Shown: positions 1 to 6,683 of the stretch, piece by piece
Position numbering within the stretch: the stretch's first letter is position 1
Layout of the letters: every line of letters begins with the position of its first letter
DNA from: an uncultured Muribaculaceae bacterium
GTDB taxonomy: Bacteria > Bacteroidota > Bacteroidia > Bacteroidales > Muribaculaceae
Assembly: GCA_947177435.1 (NCBI GenBank)
Contig: CAMWUM010000036.1
Span: 1 to 10,804 of the forward strand
Length of the DNA stretch: 10,804 nucleotides
Direction: 5' to 3'
Program-made: the position numbers and the translations under genes
The notes under the pieces: generated by a model
What the model saw: the letters and a program-made list of their open reading frames with translations, nothing else
Told to the model about the DNA's origin: nothing
Databases searched by the model: none

Positions 1-1599
1 GAACTGCAGCTTGGCACCCTGCTTGGCGATTTCGGCGGCATAGGGCTCGACCTTTACGCCGGTGACAACCTTAAGAGAGTCGGGGTTGAGCATGTCGCGG
101 AAGTCGCGGTCGGGCTCGGCTGCGGGATTCTCCACGGCAAACAGGCGGTCGTAAAGCCTTGCCTCGGCATCGACGGCATGAGGAGCCGACACCCAGTGGA
201 GCGTGCCTTTGACCTTGCGGGATGCGCCGGGGAGGCCACTGCGCGTGTCGGGGTCATAGGTACAACGGAGCTCGGTGATGTTGCCATCGGCATCCTTCAC
301 CACTTCCTCGCACTTGATGATGTAAGCGCCTTTGAGACGCACCTCGCCGCCGGGGGCAAGGCGGAAGAACTTCTTGGGAGGGTTCTCCATAAAGTCGTCG
401 CGCTCGATGTAGAGCTCGCGGCTGAAAGGCATCTGGTGAGTGCCTGCGTTGGGATCCTCGGGGTTGCTCTCCATCTCCACCATTTCCACCTGTCCCTCGG
501 GATAGTTGGTAATCACCACCTTGACTGGGTTGATCACACCCATCACGCGGGTGGCGATGCGGTTGAGGTCGTCACGCACGGCGTGCTCAAGCAGGCTGAT
601 GCTGTTCAGAGCCTCGTACTTGGTATATCCGATAGCGTCGATGAAATTACGGATTGACTGAGGGGTGAAGCCACGTCGGCGCATGCCCGAGATGGTCGGC
701 ATGCGGGGGTCATCCCAACCGGCCACGAGGCCCTCCTTGACGAGCTGCAACAGTTTGCGTTTGCTCATCACGGTGTAGGTCAGGTTGAGACGGTTGAACT
801 CAATCTGGCGCGGGCAGTAGGTCTCGTCGGCCAGTTCCTTGACGAAGTACTCGTAAAGCGGACGGTGAGGCACAAACTCAAGCGTGCATATCGAGTGGGT
901 CACGCCCTCGAAGTAGTCACTCTGGCCGTGGGCGAAATCGTACATCGGGTACACCTTCCACTTCGTGCCGGTGCGGTGGTGGGGGTGCTTGATGATGCGG
1001 TACATGATGGGATCGCGGAAGTGCATATTGGGCGAAGCCATGTCAATCTTGGCGCGGAGCACGCGAGCGCCCTCCTCAAACTCGCCGGCGTTCATGCGCT
1101 CAAACAGGTCCAGATTCTCCTCGACCGAACGGTTGCGGTACGGACTCTCCTGTCCGGGTACGTTGGGCGCGCCCTTCTGAGCGGCGATCTGCTCGGAAGT
1201 CTGGTCGTCGACGTATGCCTTGCCTTCATTAATCAGGCGTATGGCCAAATCGTATAGCTGCGGGAAATAGTCAGAAGCGTAGTACTCGCGGTCGGCCCAG
1301 TCGAAGCCGAGCCAATGGATGTCCTCCTTGATGGAGTCCACGTACTCCACGTCTTCCTTCACCGGGTTGGTGTCGTCGAAGCGGAGGTTGCACGTGCCAC
1401 CGAACTTCTCAGCCACGCCGAAATCCATGCAGATGGCCTTAGCGTGGCCTATGTGCAGGTATCCGTTGGGTTCCGGTGGGAAGCGAGTGTTAAGGCGTCC
1501 GCCGTTCTTGCCCTCCTGCAAGTCATTATATACGATTTCCTCAACGAAATTCAGGCCCTTCTTGCCCTCATCCATTGCGTTTTCTGTGTTTTCAGCCAT
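1..1599 (-). CDS. glnS: Glutaminyl-tRNA synthetase (3' end cut by window edge)
   Basis: Class I aminoacyl-tRNA synthetase that charges tRNA-Gln with glutamine in the cytoplasm. The frame is open from an ATG at 1599 to base 1, giving 533 codons; bacterial GlnRS is usually about 550-580 residues, so only the end of the C-terminal anticodon-binding region is missing. Visible signatures are the HIGH motif at residues 49-52, inside the stretch TRFPPEPNGYLHIGHAKA typical of GlnRS, and the KMSKS-type loop VMSKRKL around residues 277-283. Just downstream is GWDDPRMPTISGMRRRG, also characteristic of GlnRS/GluRS. The GlnRS form of these motifs, rather than the GluRS form, decides the specificity. The start is chosen because the HIGH motif falls at the expected distance and a promoter lies about 30 bases upstream. 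The gene diverges from the AIM24-family gene. I see no frameshift. Confidence 0.96.
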   Translation of the reverse strand, partial: MAENTENAMDEGKKGLNFVEEIVYNDLQEGKNGGRLNTRFPPEPNGYLHIGHAKAICMDFGVAEKFGGTCNLRFDDTNPVKEDVEYVDSIKEDIHWLGFDWADREYYASDYFPQLYDLAIRLINEGKAYVDDQTSEQIAAQKGAPNVPGQESPYRNRSVEENLDLFERMNAGEFEEGARVLRAKIDMASPNMHFRDPIMYRIIKHPHHRTGTKWKVYPMYDFAHGQSDYFEGVTHSICTLEFVPHRPLYEYFVKELADETYCPRQIEFNRLNLTYTVMSKRKLLQLVKEGLVAGWDDPRMPTISGMRRRGFTPQSIRNFIDAIGYTKYEALNSISLLEHAVRDDLNRIATRVMGVINPVKVVITNYPEGQVEMVEMESNPEDPNAGTHQMPFSRELYIERDDFMENPPKKFFRLAPGGEVRLKGAYIIKCEEVVKDADGNITELRCTYDPDTRSGLPGASRKVKGTLHWVSAPHAVDAEARLYDRLFAVENPAAEPDRDFRDMLNPDSLKVVTGVKVEPYAAEIAKQGAKLQF

Positions 1600-1629
1600 A
1601 CTTCTATAAATAGTTTGCGTTTTAAAGCG

Positions 1630-1662
1630 CAAAGTTACCGATTTTTCCGTAAATATCCCCAA
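1630..1662 (-). promoter_or_regulatory. glnS promoter, Bacteroidota type
   Basis: On the minus strand TAACTTTG (1637-1630) matches the Bacteroidota -7 element TAnnTTTG. A TTG (1662-1660) lies 22 bases upstream as a -33 element. This would place the transcript start near 1626 and give a leader of about 27 bases before the glnS ATG at 1599. It is a pattern match only; the spacer is slightly longer than the usual 19-21. Confidence 0.6.
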
Positions 1663-1679
1663 TTTTTTTGATGAAAAAT

Positions 1680-1695
1680 GGCGCGTCGGCGCGCC
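1680..1695. repeat. Short GC-rich hairpin between divergent promoters
   Basis: GGCGCG (1680-1685) and CGCGCC (1690-1695) form a perfect 6-base-pair stem around the four-base loop TCGG, in an otherwise AT-rich gap. It lies between the glnS and AIM24-gene promoters, where neither gene needs a terminator. It could be an operator-like palindrome or chance. Confidence 0.4.
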
Positions 1696-1714
1696 TTTGT
1701 GTCGGGAAATGCGC

Positions 1715-1722
1715 TATCTTTG
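1715..1722 (+). promoter_or_regulatory. -7 element of the AIM24-family gene
   Basis: TATCTTTG matches TAnnTTTG and would start a transcript near 1726, leaving a leader of about 23 bases before the ATG at 1749. No good -33 TTTG sits at the usual spacing; the nearest (1696-1699) is only 15 bases upstream. The promoter may therefore be weak or need an activator. Confidence 0.5.
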
Positions 1723-1748
1723 CATAGCAAAACAAAAAACTAACGTTT

Positions 1749-2384
1749 ATGAACTGCAAACTTGTGGGCCAATTCGTGCAGCACCTCGAGGCCACCCTAT
1801 ACCCCGGAGAGGAATTTTATACAGAAAGAGGCTCTATAATCTATTTTGAAGCGGGCATCGACAAGGAGGTCAGCTTCAACGGACGCGGATTCGGACGCGT
1901 GTTCGGCGCCGCCCTCTCGGGCGAATCACTCTTCATCATCCGCGTCAGAAACATAACTAACATGCCGCGCAAGGTCGTAATCGGCAGCAAATTCGGGCTC
2001 CTGCCCATAAAAATTAACGGTGAGTCCATAATCTGCCACCGTGGAGCCTACGTGGCATCGAACAACAAGGTCGAAGTCACCTCTAAGCTGTCAATCACCG
2101 GCCTTACCGGAGGCATGGGCCTGATATTACAGAAAATCACAGGCAACTCCACCGTATTTCTCGATACGATGGGCCAACCCATAGTATTAAACCTCCAGCC
2201 CGGAGAAACAATCGAAGTGGACGAAAACCACATCATCGCCCTCCACGGCTTCGCCGAGGGCCAGATGCAGGCCAACTGGTCGCTCGGCAACCTCCTGGGC
2301 GGCGAAGGCCTATCCATGCTCCGCGTCACCGGCCCCGGCACCGTCTACCTCACCCCCGCCTACCCCGTCATCCCGGCCAAATAA
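1749..2384 (+). CDS. AIM24 / TIGR00266 family protein
   Basis: A 211-residue protein of the AIM24 (DUF124, TIGR00266) family, a beta-rich fold found in bacteria, archaea and fungal mitochondria. The biochemical role of the bacterial members is not established. Family hallmarks seen here are PGEEFYTERGS near residues 19-29, SGESLF near 57-62, GESIICHRGAYVAS near 91-104 and GLILQKITGNSTVFLD near 123-138. Towards the C-terminus are LQPGETIEVD and GGEGLSMLRVTGPGTVYL. The internal similarity of the GESxx, GxxLQKxxG and GGEGLxxxxxxGPG blocks reflects the repeated beta architecture of the family. There is no signal peptide or membrane segment, so it is probably cytoplasmic. It is transcribed alone, divergent from glnS and convergent with the lipoprotein gene. 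Family assignment is firm; function is unknown. Confidence 0.85.
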   Translation: MNCKLVGQFVQHLEATLYPGEEFYTERGSIIYFEAGIDKEVSFNGRGFGRVFGAALSGESLFIIRVRNITNMPRKVVIGSKFGLLPIKINGESIICHRGAYVASNNKVEVTSKLSITGLTGGMGLILQKITGNSTVFLDTMGQPIVLNLQPGETIEVDENHIIALHGFAEGQMQANWSLGNLLGGEGLSMLRVTGPGTVYLTPAYPVIPAK

Positions 2385-2389
2385 CAAAA

Positions 2390-2433
2390 CAATGCGGCCA
2401 AAACAGGGCCGAAGCCCTATCTCAACCGCATTG
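2390..2433 (-). terminator. Nested hairpin terminator between convergent genes
   Basis: An outer perfect 8-base-pair stem, CAATGCGG (2390-2397) with CCGCATTG (2426-2433), encloses an inner stem AGGGC (2405-2409) with GCCCT (2414-2418) around a CGAA loop. Read on the minus strand the structure is followed by GTTTTGTTAT, a T-rich tract, so it fits an intrinsic terminator for the leftward lipoprotein gene. On the plus strand the following bases are not T-rich, although the hairpin may still help end the AIM24-gene transcript. Confidence 0.65.
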
Positions 2434-2451
2434 CCCCGATAGATTAATCAT

Positions 2452-2895
2452 TTATTTGTCGAAAGAGATGAAAGCGCCATTCTGGTCAAACTTCATTTCG
2501 AGGCCACTGAGGAGCTCGACTTCGTAGCCGTAAGATTCTTTTGAGATTTCGTTGATGCCGGCATCTGCCGCTACTTCGGCCACGTTTTCATCAATAGCTG
2601 CGGGATAGAAGCCCGATGGAACGACCTTGCCGGGGGCAGCGTCTACATCCTGCCACTCGCCTGCCTTGTTGAAATCAATACGGGTGCCTTCTGACAGGAA
2701 CACCTCATATTCGTCCTTATCCTTGGTGGTCAGCGTAATGGTGGCCGTAGGGAAGTAAGTGGACACGAATTCCTGAGCCTTGGCGGGAAGTTCGGCCGAG
2801 GATACGGGTTCGTCTTTATCATCGGAGCAACTTGTGGCACCAAGAGCGAGCACGGCCACGAAAAGCAACGGAAAGAGTCTAAACAATTTTTTCAT
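2452..2895 (-). CDS. PepSY-like lipoprotein, probably surface exposed
   Basis: A 147-residue protein starting at MKKLF (ATG at 2893-2895). A lipoprotein signal peptide runs over residues 1-22, ending in GATSC with the lipidated cysteine at 23. The next residues, SDDKDE, are acidic; in Bacteroidota such a stretch after the cysteine promotes export to the outer face of the outer membrane. The mature part has two similar halves: YEVFLSEGTRIDF (63-75) followed by a GEWQDVD-type turn, and YEVELLSGLEMKF (124-136) followed by GAFISFD. This tandem arrangement is typical of the PepSY-like (BLIP-like fold, PF11396) lipoproteins common in gut Bacteroidota, whose function is not established. An in-frame ATG at 2928 would add 11 residues, but it falls inside the palindrome and spoils the signal peptide start, so I prefer 2895. 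It lies 84 bases behind radA with its own possible control region. Confidence 0.82.
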   Translation of the reverse strand: MKKLFRLFPLLFVAVLALGATSCSDDKDEPVSSAELPAKAQEFVSTYFPTATITLTTKDKDEYEVFLSEGTRIDFNKAGEWQDVDAAPGKVVPSGFYPAAIDENVAEVAADAGINEISKESYGYEVELLSGLEMKFDQNGAFISFDK

Positions 2896-2905
2896 AACAG
2901 TGTGT

Positions 2906-2930
2906 TTTTGATTATTTACTGTAATCAAAA
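2906..2930. repeat. Perfect inverted repeat before the lipoprotein gene
   Basis: TTTTGATTA (2906-2914) and TAATCAAAA (2922-2930) are exact reverse complements separated by 7 bases. The near arm ends 10 bases before the lipoprotein ATG. The low GC makes a stable RNA hairpin unlikely, so a protein-binding operator is the more natural reading, but that is inference. Confidence 0.6.
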
Positions 2931-2961
2931 CAAACTGCCACGCACAAATGATTACGCCAAA
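2931..2961 (-). promoter_or_regulatory. Weak candidate promoter of the lipoprotein gene
   Basis: On the minus strand TTTG (2961-2958) is followed after 19 bases by GCAGTTTG (2938-2931). The TTTG half of the -7 element is right but the leading TA is not, so this is a degenerate match. The -33 TTTG lies within the small palindrome GCCAAATTGGC (2956-2966). The predicted start would fall in or beside the 2906-2930 inverted repeat. Read-through from radA is the alternative source of transcript. Confidence 0.35.
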
Positions 2962-2979
2962 TTGGCAATTAATGCTAAA

Positions 2980-4347
2980 TCAGGCGAAAAGCGCGCGGAA
3001 CGCCTCCTCGACTTTGGAGACTTCGACCAGGGGAATGCTGAGGCGTTTGGTATTTATGCCTTTGAGGTTGCCTTTGGGGATGAGCATCTGTTGCATGCCG
3101 AGCTTTTCGGCCTCGGCGATGCGCTGCTCAATACGGGCCACGGGGCGTATCTCTCCGCTAAGGCCAACCTCGCCGGCGAAGCAGGTGCCGCGCTGGATGG
3201 CCATGTCGACGTTGCTCGAAAGGATGGCCGAAATGACCGCCAGGTCGAGGGCCGGGTCGTTGACTTTGAGTCCGCCGGCGATGTTCAGGAACACGTCTTT
3301 CTGCCCCAGTTTGAAGCCAACGCGCTTCTCGAGCACGGCCAGCAGCATGTTCATCCTCTTGCCGTCAAATCCTGTGACTGAGCGCTGAGGCGTGCCGTAA
3401 GCGGCGGTGCTCACCAGCGCCTGCACCTCGATCAGGAACGGACGCGCTCCCTCGATGGTAACGCCGATGGCCACGCCCGACAGGTCGATGTCGGCTTGGC
3501 TGACTAGCATCTCCGATGGGTTCTTGACTTCGCGCAGGCCGTGCTGGCACATCTCGTAGATGCCGAGCTCAGATGTGCTGCCGAAGCGGTTCTTGTTAGC
3601 CCGCAGTATGCGGTACATGTACTGACTGTCACCCTCAAATTGCAGCACGGCGTCGACGATGTGCTCGAGCACCTTGGGGCCGGCCAGGCTGCCCTCCTTA
3701 TTAATATGGCCAATAAGTATGACGGGTACGCCGCTCTCCTTGGCATACTTCAGCAGCTGGGCCGCGCACTCGCGTACCTGGCTGACACTGCCGGCTGACG
3801 ACTCCAGGGCGTCGCTGGCGATGGTCTGGATGGAGTCGACCACGAGGATGCCCGGCTGGATGTCGGCGATGTGGTCGAAGATATTGTCGAGCGACGTCTC
3901 GCACACGATGAAGCAGTTGTCGCTGCCCCGGCCTATGCGGTCGGCTCGGAGTTTCAACTGCGTAGCGCTTTCCTCCCCCGACACATAGAGAATTGTCTTT
4001 GACTTGATTGCAAGCAGATTTTGAAGCACCAGTGTAGATTTGCCGATGCCCGGCTCGCCACCCAAAAGCACAAGCGACCCCTGCACCAGGCCGCCGCCGA
4101 GCACGCGATTAAGCTCCTCCGACGGCATGTGGATGCGCGGTTCATCGAGTGCGGCTATCTGCGACACGGCCTGCGGCACGCTCTTGCCCGCCTTAGACAC
4201 GGGCGACGCCGAACGCGAGACGGGCTTGACGCGCTCCTCAACGAGGGTGTTCCACTGCCCGCAGGCCGAGCAGCGCCCCTCCCACTTGCTGGCCTGCGCA
4301 CCGCAGGCCGAGCAGAACCATACTGTCTTATCTTTCGTTTTAGCCAT
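2980..4347 (-). CDS. radA: DNA repair protein RadA (Sms)
   Basis: A 455-residue RecA-like ATPase that assists recombinational repair by driving branch migration of recombination intermediates; full length for the family. Domains in order: an N-terminal C4 zinc finger with cysteines 12, 15, 26 and 29 (FCSACGAQASKWEGRCSACG); a RecA-type ATPase with Walker A GGEPGIGKST at 96-105 (Lys103) and Walker B ILVVD at 167-171; the RadA-specific KNRFG motif at 252-256; and a C-terminal Lon-protease-like domain from about residue 285, which in this family has a structural and DNA-binding role. The start codon sits inside the end of the upstream methyltransferase gene (8-base overlap), so the two are probably translationally coupled and co-transcribed. 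All key motifs are intact. Confidence 0.97.
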   Translation of the reverse strand: MAKTKDKTVWFCSACGAQASKWEGRCSACGQWNTLVEERVKPVSRSASPVSKAGKSVPQAVSQIAALDEPRIHMPSEELNRVLGGGLVQGSLVLLGGEPGIGKSTLVLQNLLAIKSKTILYVSGEESATQLKLRADRIGRGSDNCFIVCETSLDNIFDHIADIQPGILVVDSIQTIASDALESSAGSVSQVRECAAQLLKYAKESGVPVILIGHINKEGSLAGPKVLEHIVDAVLQFEGDSQYMYRILRANKNRFGSTSELGIYEMCQHGLREVKNPSEMLVSQADIDLSGVAIGVTIEGARPFLIEVQALVSTAAYGTPQRSVTGFDGKRMNMLLAVLEKRVGFKLGQKDVFLNIAGGLKVNDPALDLAVISAILSSNVDMAIQRGTCFAGEVGLSGEIRPVARIEQRIAEAEKLGMQQMLIPKGNLKGINTKRLSIPLVEVSKVEEAFRALFA

Positions 4348-5086
4348 TTCTTCTGAATTCTGAGAGGGTTATGGCAGTGGCCACGGCCACGTTGAGCGAC
4401 TCCGACGTGGGCTCGCCCGGCGGATATGAGGGGATGAGCAGGCGATGGGTGACGCAGGCGCTCACCTCGGGGCTTATGCCGCGCCCTTCGTTGCCCATCA
4501 CGATTACGCCGTGGGCCGAGAGGGCTGACTTGTAGATGTTTTCGCCATCGAGGAAGGTGCCGTATACGGGCAATCCGCACTGACCGAGCACTGACGGCAG
4601 GTCGCAATAATGGACTTTCACGCGCGAAATGGCACCCATAGTGGCCTGCACTACTTTCGGATTCCACACGTCGGCCGTATCCTCCGAGGCGAATATGTCG
4701 CGCACGCCCATCCAATCGGCCACGCGCATGATTGTGCCCAGGTTACCCGGGTCTTGCACGCAATCGAGGGCCAGCGACAGCGCCGTCTGGTCGGGCGTCT
4801 TGGCCTGCGGCTCGGGGATGCGGTACACGGCCACTACGCCCGGGGGAGTGGTGAGCGTGGATATTTTCAGCATATCCTCCCTCTTGGCCGTCACCAGCTG
4901 GGGCATGTCAGCCCAGCGGACAGCCTCGTCCTGCTCGCATACGAGAGCCACAAGCTCGAAGTGGTCTATGGTGTCGCGCACGCACTTCTCGCCCTGGGCC
5001 ATGAACAGGCCGGTCTGCCGCCGCCCTTTGGCGGTGGAGAGCGAGGCAAAGGCTTTGCGCTGGGCGTTGGTCAACTGCATAGTCAT
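4340..5086 (-). CDS. SpoU/TrmH-family RNA 2'-O-methyltransferase
   Basis: A 248-residue SPOUT-class enzyme that transfers a methyl group from S-adenosylmethionine to a ribose 2'-OH in rRNA or tRNA. The N-terminal part (about 1-95) resembles the SpoU substrate-binding domain, with GRRQTGLFMAQGEKCV at 21-36. The catalytic knot domain has motif 1 at DPGNLGTIMR (112-121, Asn115 and Arg121), motif 2 at VIVMGNEGRGIS (194-205) and motif 3 ending SESLNVAVATAI (228-239). All three motifs are complete, so it is probably active. The target nucleotide cannot be read from sequence; RlmB-like and TrmH-like enzymes share these motifs, so no gene symbol is given. A second ATG lies two codons downstream (5080) and could be the real start. 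It is the first gene of a two-gene unit with radA and diverges from tig. Confidence 0.9.
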   Translation of the reverse strand: MTMQLTNAQRKAFASLSTAKGRRQTGLFMAQGEKCVRDTIDHFELVALVCEQDEAVRWADMPQLVTAKREDMLKISTLTTPPGVVAVYRIPEPQAKTPDQTALSLALDCVQDPGNLGTIMRVADWMGVRDIFASEDTADVWNPKVVQATMGAISRVKVHYCDLPSVLGQCGLPVYGTFLDGENIYKSALSAHGVIVMGNEGRGISPEVSACVTHRLLIPSYPPGEPTSESLNVAVATAITLSEFRRNG

Positions 5087-5099
5087 AAGAATTAGAATT

Positions 5100-5131
5100 C
5101 AAAGTTACTGCTTTTTGGCGAAATGCCCAAA
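5100..5131 (-). promoter_or_regulatory. Promoter of the methyltransferase-radA operon
   Basis: TTTG (5131-5128), a 20-base spacer and TAACTTTG (5107-5100) on the minus strand match the Bacteroidota promoter at both elements. The expected start near 5095 leaves a leader of only about 9 bases to the ATG at 5086, or about 15 to the ATG at 5080. Confidence 0.72.
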
Positions 5132-5176
5132 CGAAAGCCGAAAAAAAGATTTTTCGCATTTTTTACAGCCTTAAAA

Positions 5177-5207
5177 TTGGTTAATCCAAAAAATAGGCTT
5201 AATTTTG
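5177..5207 (+). promoter_or_regulatory. Trigger factor promoter
   Basis: TTG (5177-5179), a 20-base spacer and TAATTTTG (5200-5207) match the Bacteroidota promoter. The predicted start near 5211 gives a leader of about 47 bases. It points away from the methyltransferase promoter; the two -33 elements are about 45 bases apart. Confidence 0.7.
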
Positions 5208-5257
5208 CGCTTTGTAAATTCGACAACAAAAAGTTAAAGAAATCATACATTAACATC

Positions 5258-6625
5258 ATGAACGTAAGCATCGAGAAAAACGGCAACGTAGACGGCCTGA
5301 TCAAGGTAAATGTCGAAGTCGCCGACTATGCCGACAAGGTAAAGAAGGAGCTCAAGCGCTTCTCTGAGACCCACCAGATTCCCGGCTTCCGCCCCGGCAA
5401 AGTGCCCATGGACCAGCTCCGCCGCCGTTTTGGCAAGGGCGTAAAGAGCGAAGTGATCAACGACCTCGTTTACCGCGAAGTGTACAAATACATACAGGAC
5501 AACAAGCTGCACGTGCTGGGCGAGCCCATGCCCGTCGACGTCAAGGAAATCACCCTCGAGGACACTCCTTACGAGTTTGTCTACGAGGTTGGCTTCGCTC
5601 CCGAGTTTGACCTCAAGGTCGACAAGAGCGTCACCCTCCCCTTCTACACCATCGAGGTGAGCAAGGAGATGCTCGACGAGCAGGACAAGGCTCTGCGCGA
5701 GCGCATGGCCGCTCAGGTTCCCGGCGACACCGTCGACGACCGCGCCGTGGTCAAGGGCGCCATCATGGAGCTCAACGCCGACGGCACCATCAAGGAGAGC
5801 GAGGACGCTATCCAGGTGATCAACGGCATCGTGGCTCCTTTCTACTTCAAGAGCAAGGAGGAGGCCGAGAAGTTTGCCGGCAAGCACGTCAACGACAAGG
5901 TTGTATTCAACCCCTGGAACACCTGCGAAGGCAACGTAGTCGAACTTTCGTCGATGCTCAACATCGACAAGGAGCAGGCCGCCAACGTCAAGGGTGACTT
6001 CGAAATGGCCATCTCCGAGATCATCGTGGCCAAGCCCGCCGAGCACGACCAGGAATTCTTCGACAATGTATTCGGCAAGGACAAGGTGCACAACGACGAG
6101 GAATACAACGAGGCCCTCAAGAACATGATTGCCCAGGGCCTGCTTGGCAACAGCCAGCAGCTCTTCGCCGCCGACGCCCGCAAGTACTTCATCGAGAAGT
6201 ACGTTGACGTCGAACTTCCCGAGGCATTCCTCAAGAAGTGGCTCGTGGCCCGCAATGAGGAGCTCACCGCCGAGAACATCGACGAAGAGTACGCCAAGAT
6301 GCACCGCTCGCTCCTGTGGGAGCTCATCAGCGGCGACATCGCCCGCCAGCTCGACGTGCAGGTTAACGAGGACGACCTCCTGGCTCACGCCAAGGGCATC
6401 GCTTACCAGCAGTTCGCTCAGTACGGCATGACCAACATGGATGACGAGACCCTCGAGGCTTACGCCAAGCGCATGCTCGAGAACAAAGAGTACCGCGCCC
6501 GCATCTACGACAACGTGGCCGACGGCAAACTCTACTCGACAATCCACGAGGCTGTCACCACAGACGACAAGACTGTTTCACTCGACGAATTCAAGCAGCT
6601 TGCTTCTGAGGCCAACAAGCACTAA
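5258..6625 (+). CDS. tig: Trigger factor
   Basis: A 455-residue ribosome-associated chaperone that meets nascent chains at the exit tunnel. The N-terminal ribosome-binding domain carries the signature loop GFRPGKVP at residues 43-50, which docks on ribosomal protein uL23. The middle region (about 150-245) corresponds to the FKBP-like domain, and the rest is the helical C-terminal chaperone domain, rich in Glu and Lys. The length is normal for Bacteroidota trigger factors. The ATG at 5258 is chosen because family homology begins at MNVSIEKN and an upstream in-frame ATG at 5123 lies before the promoter. Codon use is strongly biased to C or G in the third position (AAG, CTC, GAG, GGC), as expected of a highly expressed gene. 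It ends in a strong terminator. Confidence 0.96.
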   Translation: MNVSIEKNGNVDGLIKVNVEVADYADKVKKELKRFSETHQIPGFRPGKVPMDQLRRRFGKGVKSEVINDLVYREVYKYIQDNKLHVLGEPMPVDVKEITLEDTPYEFVYEVGFAPEFDLKVDKSVTLPFYTIEVSKEMLDEQDKALRERMAAQVPGDTVDDRAVVKGAIMELNADGTIKESEDAIQVINGIVAPFYFKSKEEAEKFAGKHVNDKVVFNPWNTCEGNVVELSSMLNIDKEQAANVKGDFEMAISEIIVAKPAEHDQEFFDNVFGKDKVHNDEEYNEALKNMIAQGLLGNSQQLFAADARKYFIEKYVDVELPEAFLKKWLVARNEELTAENIDEEYAKMHRSLLWELISGDIARQLDVQVNEDDLLAHAKGIAYQQFAQYGMTNMDDETLEAYAKRMLENKEYRARIYDNVADGKLYSTIHEAVTTDDKTVSLDEFKQLASEANKH

Positions 6626-6645
6626 TCCCCACCCTATCAGTATAA

Positions 6646-6675
6646 AAAAAAGCGGCCCGTTGGGGCCGCTTTTTC
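6646..6675 (+). terminator. Intrinsic terminator after tig
   Basis: AGCGGCCC (6651-6658) pairs with GGGCCGCT (6663-6670) around a GTTG loop, followed by TTTTT and a further T-rich stretch. The flanking A-run (6644-6651) can lengthen the stem with A-T pairs and would supply a T-tract on the other strand. It lies 14 bases before the next ATG. Confidence 0.92.
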
Positions 6676-6683
6676 ATTTTCTT

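Noticed and set aside
178..1257. Open frames on the plus strand opposite glnS
   Set aside because: They lie wholly within the complement of glnS, whose HIGH and MSK motifs are intact. Their translations match nothing I recognise.
2896..2928. Upstream start for the lipoprotein adding 11 residues
   Set aside because: It would begin inside the inverted repeat and put polar residues before a standard lipoprotein signal peptide that starts cleanly at MKKLF.
5123..5257. N-terminal extension of trigger factor by 45 residues
   Set aside because: The extra stretch contains the tig promoter and both -33 regions. Family homology begins at the ATG at 5258.
5243..6547. Long open frame (434 codons) on the minus strand opposite tig
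   Set aside because: It is a shadow of the strong third-position C/G bias in tig. Its translation is a low-complexity run of Val, Leu, Asp and His with no known motif.
6441..6683. Upstream extension of ogt into tig
   Set aside because: The frame crosses the tig terminator and overlaps tig out of frame. The normal alkyltransferase N-terminus begins at 6684.
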